A DNA stretch of 64,000 bases, taken from an uncultured Pelagibacteraceae bacterium. Its GTDB lineage: Bacteria; Pseudomonadota; Alphaproteobacteria; Pelagibacterales; Pelagibacteraceae. Below are positions 7,315 through 15,959 of the stretch, one piece after another (position 1 is the first letter of the stretch; each line of letters starts with the position of its first letter). The stretch is taken from NCBI GenBank assembly GCA_902607585.1, contig CACLKP010000001.1, positions 38,896 to 102,895 of the forward strand, read 5' to 3'. The position numbers were made by a program, and so were the translations under genes. The notes beneath the pieces are model-generated. The model had not been told where the DNA came from and made no database searches. It worked only from the letters and a program-made list of their open reading frames with translations.

Positions 7315-10110
7315 ATGAAAAACGGAAAAAACGGATCAAACGGAAAAGATCATAAAATTGCTTATATTGATGGTGTTGCCCATCAAATTAAATCTGGCCA
7401 TACATCTGTTTTAAAATTCGTGAGAGAACACGTTGGAAAAGATAAAATTCCAAGCTTATGTGACGATCCAAATTTAGTCCCTTATGGAGCGTGTAGAGTT
7501 TGTTCTGTCGATGTTGCTCTTAAGAAAGATGGACCAACGAAAACAGTTGCTTCTTGCCATACTCCGGTAACTGAAGGTTCTTATATTTTAACTAATAATG
7601 AAGATTTAACAAAACTAAGAAAAAATATTGTTGAACTTGTTCTTACTGACCATCCAATGACATGTTCAACTTGCGAAGTTAATAATAATTGTGAATTACA
7701 AACTGTAGCTAACGATTTAGGTATAAACGAACACCGTTATAATAAACCAAAACAAAATAAAGGAATTCCAAAAGATACTTCGCATGCATATATGCGAATG
7801 AATTTAGATAACTGTATTAATTGTGGACGTTGTGTAAGAGCTTGTGATGAAATTCAAGGTTCGTTTGTTTTAACAATGAGCGGAAGAGGTTTTGAGTCAA
7901 AAATTACCACGGATAACAACATGTTATTTGGTGACTCGTCTTGTGTGTCTTGCGGAGCATGTGCACACACTTGTCCTACAGATGCAATATCAGATGTTTT
8001 TGCATCTAAATCAGCAAACTATGATGAAAAGGTAAGAACAACCTGCTCTTATTGTGGAGTGGGATGTAATTTAGAAGCATCAGTAAAAGATGGTAAAGTA
8101 GTTTCTATTGATACACCAAAAGAAACAGAGGTAAATGCAGGTCATACTTGTTTAAAAGGCAGATATGCATTTGGTTTCTATGATCATGCAGACAGATTAA
8201 GAAATCCTCTAATAAAAAGAAATGGAAAGTTTGAAAAAGCATCTTGGGATGAAGCTTATGATTATATTAAGAACAAATTAGAAAAAATAATAAAAGAAAA
8301 TGGTCCTGATGCTATTGCAGGTATTTCATCTGCGAGATGCACAAACGAGGAAAATTATGTTTTTCAAAAAATGATTAGAGCTACAATAGGCACAAATAAT
8401 ATTGATTGTTGTGCAAGAATTTGTCATTCACCAACCGCATGGGGTATGCAACAAACATTTGGAACGGGAGCTGCAACAAATTCAACTGAGGACATTTATT
8501 TTGCAGATTTGTTCTTAGTTATTGGTGCAAATCCTACTAATGCACATCCTGTTACCGGTTCAAAAATTAAGCAACAAGTAATGAAGGGGAAAAAACTTAT
8601 AGTTTTAGATCCTATAACAACTGAACTAGCAAGAATGGCAGACTATCATATTAGATTAAGACCTGGAACTAATGTAGCAGTTCTAAATATGATGATATAT
8701 TTCATTATAGAAGCTAAATTAATTAAAGAAGATTTTATTTTAAGCAGAACAGAGGGCTTTGAAAATTTCCTTAAGGAAATTAAAAAATTAGATATCGATC
8801 AATTAGCTAAGGCTGCTGGAGTTGATAAGCAGCAAGTAAAGGAAGCTGCTATTGCTTATGCAACTGCAAAAAATTCAATGGAGTTTCACGGTCTGGGAGT
8901 TACTGAACACGAACAAGGTTCAAAAACGGTAATGTTAATTGCTGACCTTGCAATGATTACAGGAAATATTGGAAGAAGAGGTGTTGGGGTTAATCCATTA
9001 AGAGGTCAAAATAATGTTCAGGGTGCTGCTGACATGGGCTGCCAACCACATCAAGGAGCGGGTTATTTTCCAGTTGCTGATAAAAAAATTCAAGATTTTT
9101 ATACTGAAAAATATGGAGTTGTTCATCCAACAAAAGCTGGTTTAAAAATTCCACAAATTTTTGATGCAGCAATAAATAGAGAGGTAAGAGCAGTATGGAT
9201 TATTGGTGAAGATGTTGTTCAAACGGACCCTAATAGTGCTCACGTTGCTAAGGCAATGAATGCATTGGACTTATTAGTGGTTCAAGAAATATTTATGAGT
9301 GAAACTGCTAAACACGCAGATGTAGTTTTGCCTGGAACAACTTTCTTAGAAAAAGATGGAACTTTCACAAACACTGAAAGAAGGGTTCAAAGAGTTAATA
9401 AAGCAGCAGAACCTCTTCCAGGAACAAAACCAGATGGTCTCATAGTCACAGAAATGATGCAAAAACTTGGCTATAATCAAAAATTATATGATGCCGACGA
9501 AGTCTTGGCCGAAATTGCTGATGTAGTTCCTTTCTTCAAAGGTATAACTCGAGAAAGACTTGGAAAATTAGGATTACAATGGCCTGTAAAAGAAGATGGA
9601 ACAGATACAAAAATTCTGCACGAAAAAGAATTTAAATTAGGAAAAGGTAGAATTAAGTATTTTGACTGGAAAGAAAGTAGTGAATTAGAGAAAAACAAAA
9701 AAGATTTTCCATTAATACTAACTACAAGTAGAGTATTACAACACTACAATGCAGCAACAATGACGAAAAGAACTAAAAATATTAAAATTGTGGATGAAGA
9801 CATTTTGTTAATTCATCCAAAAGATGCAAAAAATAGAGAGTTAAACACAGGTAATGTTGCAAGACTTTATTCAGGAAGAGGTGAAGTTTCCTTAAAAGTT
9901 GAAGTTACTGAAAAAGTTAAAGAAGGCATAGTATTTACCACTTTCCATTTCCCAGAACACATGGTCAATATGGTAACGGGTCACGGGAAAGATGAAGAAA
10001 CAATGTGTGCTGAATATAAAGTATCTGCTGTCGAAGTTCAAAAAATATCAAATCAATTTAAAACAGAAGTTTCAACTGAAAAAAATCAAGCTGAAGTATT
10101 GAAAGCTTAA
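7315..10110 (+). CDS. NAD-dependent formate dehydrogenase catalytic subunit (Mo-bisMGD)
   Basis: This 931-residue cytosolic subunit oxidises formate to CO2. The NuoG-like N-terminus holds a [2Fe-2S] site (C49, C60, C63, C81), a His-Cys3 cluster (H113, C117, C120, C126) and two [4Fe-4S] sites (C167/170/173/177 and C210/213/216/220). The molybdopterin domain begins with C244, C247, C251 and C279. The catalytic residue is Cys370 followed by His371 in IDCCARICHSPT, the cysteine version of the Sec-His pair of E. coli FdhF. The ATG follows an AGGGGA ribosome site. No FdsD-like small subunit follows. With the broken beta subunit it would normally form a soluble NADH-producing complex. Confidence 0.95.
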   Translation: MKNGKNGSNGKDHKIAYIDGVAHQIKSGHTSVLKFVREHVGKDKIPSLCDDPNLVPYGACRVCSVDVALKKDGPTKTVASCHTPVTEGSYILTNNEDLTKLRKNIVELVLTDHPMTCSTCEVNNNCELQTVANDLGINEHRYNKPKQNKGIPKDTSHAYMRMNLDNCINCGRCVRACDEIQGSFVLTMSGRGFESKITTDNNMLFGDSSCVSCGACAHTCPTDAISDVFASKSANYDEKVRTTCSYCGVGCNLEASVKDGKVVSIDTPKETEVNAGHTCLKGRYAFGFYDHADRLRNPLIKRNGKFEKASWDEAYDYIKNKLEKIIKENGPDAIAGISSARCTNEENYVFQKMIRATIGTNNIDCCARICHSPTAWGMQQTFGTGAATNSTEDIYFADLFLVIGANPTNAHPVTGSKIKQQVMKGKKLIVLDPITTELARMADYHIRLRPGTNVAVLNMMIYFIIEAKLIKEDFILSRTEGFENFLKEIKKLDIDQLAKAAGVDKQQVKEAAIAYATAKNSMEFHGLGVTEHEQGSKTVMLIADLAMITGNIGRRGVGVNPLRGQNNVQGAADMGCQPHQGAGYFPVADKKIQDFYTEKYGVVHPTKAGLKIPQIFDAAINREVRAVWIIGEDVVQTDPNSAHVAKAMNALDLLVVQEIFMSETAKHADVVLPGTTFLEKDGTFTNTERRVQRVNKAAEPLPGTKPDGLIVTEMMQKLGYNQKLYDADEVLAEIADVVPFFKGITRERLGKLGLQWPVKEDGTDTKILHEKEFKLGKGRIKYFDWKESSELEKNKKDFPLILTTSRVLQHYNAATMTKRTKNIKIVDEDILLIHPKDAKNRELNTGNVARLYSGRGEVSLKVEVTEKVKEGIVFTTFHFPEHMVNMVTGHGKDEETMCAEYKVSAVEVQKISNQFKTEVSTEKNQAEVLKA

Positions 10111-11214
10111 TTATAGAACATAAGGTTCTGTTCTTTTTTCTTTAGCAAAAATTCTATCCAAACTAAAACACGATAAATCTATAGTTTGGTACTTACCGGT
10201 CATAATTAATTCCATCAAGCCTCTGCCAATTCCTGGCGCTTGCATTAACCCTCGACCAGTAAATCCTGTAGCCATAAATACATTTTCATATTTAGGGTGT
10301 TTGCCAACAATTGCGTTGTTATCTAAAGTGTTACAATCATAATATCCCGCCCAACCCCCAGTAAGTTTTAATTCTTCAAATGCTGGAATTCTGTTTGCTA
10401 AAGCTGGCCAAACCAACTCTTCAAAATCATTCCATTCGGGTTCTAAATCTGGTGCATCAAATTTAGAATTCGGAGAACCGGCAAGATACTCTTTACCCTC
10501 AGGCCTCCAGTATACTCCTGAAGGTAAGTCGCCTGTTAAAGGCATATCAGGATAATGCTTGGGGCATTTTACTCTGAACACAGTATGTTTTTGTGGTGCA
10601 ACTGGAATATCATCTAGTAACTCTTTCGTCCAACACCCAGCGGCAGATACAATAGTTTTAGCTTTAATGTCACTTATTTTTTTAACATTTCCTTTTTCAA
10701 ATTTTGCTCCTAATTCAGTAGCTTTATTTTTTAAAGCATTATGAAACATATGGGGATCTATCCAACCTTCAATTTTGTTATCAGTATAAGTTGCTGTCTC
10801 TAGTCCTTCTGGGTTTATCCAGCCAAAAACTTCTTTTAACTTAGTTGCCGGAATATTTTTTGTACCCGCATTACATGCTTTGTGATTTTTTAATGCCTCG
10901 TACTGTTCTTGAGCATGTTCTGGTCCAAATAGCAAAAGATAACCGTTCGGTACCAAGCTAGCAGTTGGGTTGGGATTATTTTTTGTTTTTAATGTATTGG
11001 AAATATTAGAAATAAACTCTAAAGCAAATTTACCTAGATTAATGTTTTCTTTTTGAAAAAATTGTCTTCTAAACCCACCTAAAGATAATGGAAAAGATGC
11101 TTTTTTATAAGTAGGATCTCTTTCAATAACCCTTACCTTTCTACCTTCTTTTGATAAAAAATATGCTGTGGCTGCTCCAATAATTCCGCCACCAACAACC
11201 ACTACATCATCCAT
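10111..11214 (-). CDS. FAD-dependent oxidoreductase of the D-amino-acid oxidase/sarcosine oxidase type
   Basis: The 367-residue protein begins with the FAD-binding motif VVVGGGIIGAATAYFL followed by VIERDP. Its C-terminal half has GGWAGYYDCNTLDNNAIVG and MATGFTGRGLMQAPGIGRG, the second flavin-contact region of the DAO superfamily. Members oxidise secondary or primary amines such as sarcosine, dimethylglycine or D-amino acids; the substrate cannot be read from the sequence. It converges with the fdh operon, its stop touching that of the catalytic subunit. Because formaldehyde and formate arise from N-methyl amine oxidation, a metabolic link to formate dehydrogenase is possible but unproven. 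Confidence 0.85.
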   Translation of the reverse strand: MDDVVVVGGGIIGAATAYFLSKEGRKVRVIERDPTYKKASFPLSLGGFRRQFFQKENINLGKFALEFISNISNTLKTKNNPNPTASLVPNGYLLLFGPEHAQEQYEALKNHKACNAGTKNIPATKLKEVFGWINPEGLETATYTDNKIEGWIDPHMFHNALKNKATELGAKFEKGNVKKISDIKAKTIVSAAGCWTKELLDDIPVAPQKHTVFRVKCPKHYPDMPLTGDLPSGVYWRPEGKEYLAGSPNSKFDAPDLEPEWNDFEELVWPALANRIPAFEELKLTGGWAGYYDCNTLDNNAIVGKHPKYENVFMATGFTGRGLMQAPGIGRGLMELIMTGKYQTIDLSCFSLDRIFAKEKRTEPYVL

Positions 11215-11245
11215 AAATCCCTTTTTTTGGGAAATATATCACAAC

Positions 11246-11716
11246 TTAATTAAGTATAAAAATGTAGAAATTTAAAACGAATGCATAACTTAGCCACATA
11301 AGATAGGGAGCCATCAAAAATGAACTAAGTTTATTTATTGGATAGTATAATTTAATCAACCAAATTACGAAAAAAATGATAATCGCAATTATTATTAAAG
11401 ATACAAGTATTAAGTGAAGTCCGAAAAAAAATATACTCCAACTTCCATTAATAAGTAGGTGAATAAAATATATATATAGAATTTTTTCAACTCTTTTAGG
11501 ATTTATCCAAATTAACCAAATAGCAACTGACATTGATATATATAAAGTTATCCAAACTGGGGCGAAAACCCATTCAGGTGGATTAAACGATGGTTTTGCT
11601 ATCATAGAATACCAAGGCTCTTTATATAGATTAGTTACATAGCTTCCCCATGCAGAAGCTCCAAAGGCGAGAAGAGTAAATATTAATAGAGAAGTAATTT
11701 TTTTAGTTAAAGACAT
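11246..11716 (-). CDS. tspO: TspO/MBR family tryptophan-rich sensory protein
   Basis: TspO is a five-helix membrane protein that binds porphyrins and is tied to light and oxidative-stress responses in Rhodobacter. This 156-residue copy has five hydrophobic segments and the family blocks KPSFNPPEWVFAPVWITLY after the first helix and APYLMWLSYAFVLN in the last. It lies 5 bases after the SDR gene and is probably transcribed with it and with the small membrane protein upstream. The neighbouring lipid-modification cluster would fit a photo-oxidative stress role. Confidence 0.93.
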   Translation of the reverse strand: MSLTKKITSLLIFTLLAFGASAWGSYVTNLYKEPWYSMIAKPSFNPPEWVFAPVWITLYISMSVAIWLIWINPKRVEKILYIYFIHLLINGSWSIFFFGLHLILVSLIIIAIIIFFVIWLIKLYYPINKLSSFLMAPYLMWLSYAFVLNFYIFILN

Positions 11717-11721
11717 TTATT

Positions 11722-12438
11722 TTATGCTATTGCAGCTCGACCTCCATCTACTCCAATTATCTGTCCAGTAATCCATGAACTATCCTTTGATAAAAGAAAC
11801 TTTGATAAACTAGCTGCATCGGAACCTTCCCCTATTCTTTTTAGTGGGTGCATTTTTGCAATAGATTCTGCAATTTTAGAATTTTTAATTACAGCTTTTG
11901 CCATCTTTGACTTGGATAAACTTGGAGCTATACAATTTACCCTTATGTTAGGAGCAAGTTCAGCAGCTAAAGCAACTGTTAAACCTTCTACTCCAGATTT
12001 TGCAGACGAAATAATGCTATGATTAATAAATCCTTTTTTAGCAGCAACTGTAGAGAATAATACAATAGACGCATTATTTCTTTTTAAATTATCTTGAAAA
12101 CTTCTAATAATATCTGTTGCCGCCACTAGGTTTAAAACATAACTTGAAACAAAATCGCTGGCTTTAGTAATTTTTAAAGGCTTAATATCAATTGATCCAA
12201 CGCAATAAGCTATACCCAAAATTTCTGTATCGGATAATTCTGTTAGTAAATTTTTCGCAAAATCTATTTTTAAAACATCGCAAACAGAAAAACTATAATT
12301 GAGTTTATTTGCTAATTTTTTTAATTCTTCTTCGTTTCTTCCTATCAAATGACAATCTTTTTTTTCGTTATATAGTTGATCTGCTAAATTTGAGCCAATA
12401 GAGCCCGTAGCACCAAAAATAAGATATTTCTTACTCAT
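11722..12438 (-). CDS. SDR-family protein lacking the catalytic tyrosine
   Basis: This 238-residue protein has the Rossmann fold of the short-chain dehydrogenase family: an N-terminal IFGATGSIGSNLA, the serine of VLFSTVAA near residue 129, Lys147 in SSAKSG, and the C-terminal WITGQIIGVDGG. The tyrosine of the Y-x3-K motif is replaced by isoleucine (I143). The nucleotide motif resembles the TGxxGxxG type. It may be catalytically altered, a binding or regulatory protein, or use another residue. It lies between a 56-residue membrane protein and tspO on the leftward strand. Confidence 0.82.
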   Translation of the reverse strand: MSKKYLIFGATGSIGSNLADQLYNEKKDCHLIGRNEEELKKLANKLNYSFSVCDVLKIDFAKNLLTELSDTEILGIAYCVGSIDIKPLKITKASDFVSSYVLNLVAATDIIRSFQDNLKRNNASIVLFSTVAAKKGFINHSIISSAKSGVEGLTVALAAELAPNIRVNCIAPSLSKSKMAKAVIKNSKIAESIAKMHPLKRIGEGSDAASLSKFLLSKDSSWITGQIIGVDGGRAAIA

Positions 12439-12450
12439 TTAAAAAATCTT

Positions 12451-12621
12451 TTAAAATAAATTGATTCTAAAAAAATATATTAAAGACGGGACTGCTGTTG
12501 AGAATAGAACTGCGGTAAAGGCAAAAAGTATACTAAAAATAAAACTATCTTTTGAGACTTTTGTTTTAGATATTGAACCTTCGCTAATCCAAGCATTTTC
12601 ATCATCATTATATGGGAACAT
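12451..12621 (-). CDS. Small single-span membrane protein, function unknown
   Basis: A 56-codon frame starts MFPYNDDENAWISEG and continues into one hydrophobic helix (residues about 27-50, FIFSILFAFTAVLFSTAVPS) before a short basic-aromatic tail. It ends 12 bases before the SDR start and would share its transcript. The soluble acidic N-terminus followed by one helix is the look of a real small membrane protein, and the region has no better explanation. No family is recognised. Part of the opposite strand is also open but gives a sequence without domain character. Confidence 0.55.
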   Translation of the reverse strand: MFPYNDDENAWISEGSISKTKVSKDSFIFSILFAFTAVLFSTAVPSLIYFFRINLF

Positions 12622-12715
12622 GGTTTGTTATATAATTATAGAAATTATTAATTCCATATACATCTTGTCGCACATTTTTTATTACATTTTTATTAAAACA
12701 GGTTAAGTTAGGGTT

Positions 12716-13471
12716 ATGTCACAAAAAGTTTGGATTACAGGAGCAAGTAGCGGAATTGGAAAAGCATTAGCAATAAAATTTGCTAATAAAGGATGGCAAG
12801 TTGCCGCATCTGCTCGAAGAGAAAATTTACTACAAGATTTAAATAATACTAATTCGAATATTCATTCATTTCCTTTAGATGTTAAAGATGAAGCTAAAGC
12901 TAAAAAAGTTTTTGAAAGTATAATAGAAAAATTTCAAACAGTAGATATTTGCGTTTTTTGTACAGGAATACACGACCCTGAATCTGAAAAAAAATTAAGT
13001 GGTGAAAAAATTAGAGAAATAATGGAAACAAATTTTTTTGGAACTTTAAACTGTATTATGGCGGTAAATACTTATTTTAGAGAAAAAAAAAGTGGTCACA
13101 TTTCAATAGTTTCTTCTGTTGCAGGTTACAGAGGTTTACCGGCGGCCTCGGGTTACTGTGCATCTAAGTCAGCTCTGACGAGCCTAGCTGAAAGTCTTTA
13201 TTTCGACTTTAAAAGACACAACGTAAGAGTTTCATTGGTAAGCCCTGGATTTATCCAAACTCCTATGACGGATAAAAATAAATTTCCAATGCCAATGATA
13301 AAATCTCCCGAATTTGCTGCGGAAAAAATGTTTATTGGTTTAACAAAAAAAAATGCATTTGAAATTCATTTTCCACTAGCTTTCACAATGATAATGAAAT
13401 TATTAAAAATTATGCCCAATTGGTTATATTTTTTGTTGATAAAAAAAGGAATGAAAACAGTTAAATATTAA
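12716..13471 (+). CDS. Short-chain dehydrogenase/reductase
   Basis: A classical SDR of 251 residues with the cofactor loop GASSGIGKALA at the N-terminus, the catalytic serine in SIVSSVAGYRG and the active-site YCASK. This separates it from the SDR at 11722, which has lost its tyrosine. The C-terminal segment (residues about 215-245) is hydrophobic and rich in Met and Leu, suggesting membrane association. It faces the leftward lipid cluster with its stop overlapping that of the DUF3833 gene by 4 bases. Related SDR genes often accompany CFA-synthase/DUF1365 clusters; the substrate is unknown. Confidence 0.88.
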   Translation: MSQKVWITGASSGIGKALAIKFANKGWQVAASARRENLLQDLNNTNSNIHSFPLDVKDEAKAKKVFESIIEKFQTVDICVFCTGIHDPESEKKLSGEKIREIMETNFFGTLNCIMAVNTYFREKKSGHISIVSSVAGYRGLPAASGYCASKSALTSLAESLYFDFKRHNVRVSLVSPGFIQTPMTDKNKFPMPMIKSPEFAAEKMFIGLTKKNAFEIHFPLAFTMIMKLLKIMPNWLYFLLIKKGMKTVKY

Positions 13472-13995
13472 TCTTTTTGAAAAAATACAGTTAATTCCGC
13501 AACTTTTATTCCAAACTTAGTCATTGTAGCTCTATTAATAGCAACTTTCTCATCTTGCTTAAATATCCAATCATCAAAAGTAATTTTCATTTCCTTGCCC
13601 TTAACAGGAACTAATAAAACATATTCAAATTTAAAAGCTGGTCCATAAGAATAACCTTTGGCCTTACCTACAACATCACCTGCTATTCCTTCATAGTTGT
13701 GTTCATCAATTTTGTCTATTTTCCACTGTCTTTTTTGAACTTCGCCATCTGACCAGTAAAATTTCTCATTTAAAATTAATTGCTTCCCATCCCATTTTCC
13801 ATTTAGATCAGCTGAAAATTGTCTTGTTACTTTACCAGATCTATTCTGTAAAATTCCCCAAGCCTTAACGTTGCCTGATAAATAGTCTTCTATAATTAGT
13901 CTTGGTTTTTGATCTTTAAAATCTATTGGTTTCATACCATTTCCTGAACAATTAGTTAATAAAAACGCAACTAATAAAGTAAATATAATTTTCAT
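13468..13995 (-). CDS. DUF3833 family lipoprotein
   Basis: This 175-residue protein starts with a lipoprotein signal peptide, MKIIFTLLVAFLLTNCSG, with the lipidated cysteine at residue 16. The mature part matches the DUF3833 family, with LIIEDYLSGNVKAWGIL, a DGKWDGKQLILNE-like stretch and repeated W/F-rich beta strands suggesting a lipocalin-like barrel. Members are found with CFA synthase, DUF1365 and amine-oxidase-like genes, as here. It is the last gene of the leftward four-gene cluster. Binding or moving a modified lipid is an inference from this company. Confidence 0.85.
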   Translation of the reverse strand: MKIIFTLLVAFLLTNCSGNGMKPIDFKDQKPRLIIEDYLSGNVKAWGILQNRSGKVTRQFSADLNGKWDGKQLILNEKFYWSDGEVQKRQWKIDKIDEHNYEGIAGDVVGKAKGYSYGPAFKFEYVLLVPVKGKEMKITFDDWIFKQDEKVAINRATMTKFGIKVAELTVFFQKD

Positions 13996-14001
13996 ATTTA
14001 A

Positions 14002-15189
14002 TTATTTATTACATAAAGAAAACTGAATTAAATCTATATTTTTTGACCTAAAACCAGCTTCACAATAAGAAAAATAAAAATCCCACATTTTTTTAAAATT
14101 TAGGTTAAAACCTTGTTTAGAAATAAGATCCCATGAATTTAAAAAGCGTTCTCTCCATTTTTGTAAAGTATTAGAATAATGTGTGCCACATAAATCGTAT
14201 TGATCAATTTTTAAACCTGACTTGTCAGATAATTTATTTAAGGATTCTACTGAAGGCAAAAAACCACCTGGAAAAATATATTTTTGTATAAAATCTTCTT
14301 TTGCCCTATATCTATTATATAATTCGTTCTTAATAACAATAGACTGAATAGCTGCCCTTCCACCTTGGGATAAATTATTTTTAATAACATTAAAATATTT
14401 GTCTAAATATTTTTCACCTACAGCTTCAATCATCTCAATGGATATTATTATGTCATATTTTGTATTAACATCTCTGTAATCCATCATTTTGACATTTACT
14501 TTATGGTTCAATCCTTTTCGCCTAATTCTTTCTTTTGTAAAGAAAAATTGTTCTTTTGAAATTGTAATACAATCTAATTTAATATCATAATTTTCTGCAA
14601 GATGTTCCGCAAAACCGCCCCAGCCACATCCTATTTCTAAAATCTTGTCTCCCTTTGTTGGGTTAACCATATTGATTAATTTGTTATATTTATTAATTTG
14701 AGCTTGTTCCAAAGTTTCATTTGAAGAATTAAATATGCCACAAGAATAAGTTAGTGTTTTATCGAGCCAAGTAGAAAAAAAACCATTTCCTAAATCATAA
14801 TGCTTAGATATATTTTTTTTACTTCTATCTTTTGTATTTCTTAATATATTATTTTTTAAGAGATTTTTAATTAATGAAAATTCAAAAAATCCAACAAACC
14901 CATGGGTCGTATTAATATTCTTGGCACTCAATTCTATTAAAGAGGTCAAATCTTCAGTTTCAAACTCACCTTTCATATAGCTTTCTGCTAGTCCTGAACT
15001 CCCTTTTCTAAGGATTTTGTAACAGAAACTTGGATCATTTATTTTTATTCTTGCTTTGAGTAAACTTTTATTATTACCAAAAAAATGCTCTTTTCCTTTT
15101 GAGTCAGTCAAATGTAAATATCCAAAAGAAATTTTTTTCAAATTCATAAAAACAAACTGATCAAAAAAACGGTGCAAAATTTTATTCAT
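14002..15189 (-). CDS. Cyclopropane-fatty-acyl-phospholipid synthase family methyltransferase
   Basis: The 395-residue enzyme has the CFA-synthase layout: an N-terminal lipid-binding domain, YDLGNGFFSTWLDKTLTYSCGIF (the conserved cysteine of the active site), the SAM-binding loop LEIGCGWGGFAEHLA, and SIEMIEAVGEKY. Classical members methylenate unsaturated acyl chains of membrane phospholipids using SAM. Homologues in this gene neighbourhood in Rhodobacter take part in making furan fatty acids, so the product could be methylated rather than cyclopropanated. Its start touches the DUF1365 stop, indicating coupling. Confidence 0.92.
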   Translation of the reverse strand: MNKILHRFFDQFVFMNLKKISFGYLHLTDSKGKEHFFGNNKSLLKARIKINDPSFCYKILRKGSSGLAESYMKGEFETEDLTSLIELSAKNINTTHGFVGFFEFSLIKNLLKNNILRNTKDRSKKNISKHYDLGNGFFSTWLDKTLTYSCGIFNSSNETLEQAQINKYNKLINMVNPTKGDKILEIGCGWGGFAEHLAENYDIKLDCITISKEQFFFTKERIRRKGLNHKVNVKMMDYRDVNTKYDIIISIEMIEAVGEKYLDKYFNVIKNNLSQGGRAAIQSIVIKNELYNRYRAKEDFIQKYIFPGGFLPSVESLNKLSDKSGLKIDQYDLCGTHYSNTLQKWRERFLNSWDLISKQGFNLNFKKMWDFYFSYCEAGFRSKNIDLIQFSLCNK

Positions 15190-15959
15190 TAATTCTCTAT
15201 AGATAAATTATTTTTTATTTTTATTTTTCTTTTGACGTGTTTAACTCCTTTAATCCACAATCTAAATGCTTCAAAATGTATCGCTAAAATAACTTTAGCT
15301 GACATTAATGGATGCTTTAAAAACTGAAAAAACAAGTTTTTGCTATTCAATTCAAGTCGTTTTCCAACCTGACAAGCAATAAGTAAAACTCCATCTAAAT
15401 CAGCTTGTTTAATAAAAACATTCATATTATTTCCAGGTTTTAGCAATCTAAAGTTGTAAAATGTTTTCATTTCTATAAATGGGGAAACATAAAACTTTTT
15501 GTCACACCTATGTAAAATCAAATTGGAAGAGGTTGACGCTGGAAATACATAAGTGTGTTGTTCATTAAAAGTATTTTTTACTTCGTAAAGAATTGCTTTA
15601 AGTTGTGAGTTTTTGTCATAACAATAAAAAATACTTAAAGGATTAAAGACATAACCAAAAAAACGTGGAAAACAAAGTAACTTAATTGTTCCAGATTCAA
15701 AACTTATTCTAGATTCAGCTAATACTTTTTTTACCCATTTGATCAGGCAACTACCATCGCGTGGGCCATGATCTGAATCATAAAAACTTAAGACATTAAA
15801 TTTATTGTAAGAAAAAAATTTTATTTCTCTCCCCAAATCTTTAACTTCGTTTAGATCAATTAACAAAGAAAAAGTTTTATAAGAAAAAAAATGTCTTTTA
15901 GGTTTAAATCTCCTATGGGTAACAAAACCTGAATATATGCAAGATGAAAAAAAACTCAT
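15189..15959 (-). CDS. DUF1365 family protein
   Basis: The 256-residue protein has the DUF1365 features YSGFVTHRRFKPKRHFFSYK at the N-terminus, FCFPRFFGYVFNPLSIFYCYD-like aromatic core (around residues 105-130), and EVKNTFNEQHTY. The biochemical role is not established. It overlaps the amine-oxidase-like gene by 4 bases and the CFA-synthase gene by 1 base, which makes it a fixed partner of those enzymes in lipid modification. Confidence 0.92.
   Translation of the reverse strand: MSFFSSCIYSGFVTHRRFKPKRHFFSYKTFSLLIDLNEVKDLGREIKFFSYNKFNVLSFYDSDHGPRDGSCLIKWVKKVLAESRISFESGTIKLLCFPRFFGYVFNPLSIFYCYDKNSQLKAILYEVKNTFNEQHTYVFPASTSSNLILHRCDKKFYVSPFIEMKTFYNFRLLKPGNNMNVFIKQADLDGVLLIACQVGKRLELNSKNLFFQFLKHPLMSAKVILAIHFEAFRLWIKGVKHVKRKIKIKNNLSIEN

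Noticed and set aside
8990-9172. Antisense open frame inside the formate dehydrogenase catalytic subunit, and similar antisense frames inside livM, moaA, ccmF and the NCS2 permease
   Set aside because: Each is the mirror of a clear gene; the translated products show no fold and no start signals.
10108-10142. AGAAC/GTTCT hairpin followed by T-rich DNA after the formate dehydrogenase gene
   Set aside because: The five-base stem is weak and lies inside the coding end of the leftward flavoprotein gene, so I did not call it a terminator.
12461-12706. Plus-strand open frame of 81 codons opposite the small membrane protein
   Set aside because: It has no domain character, no ribosome site and overlaps the better frame on the other strand and the divergent promoter of the SDR gene.
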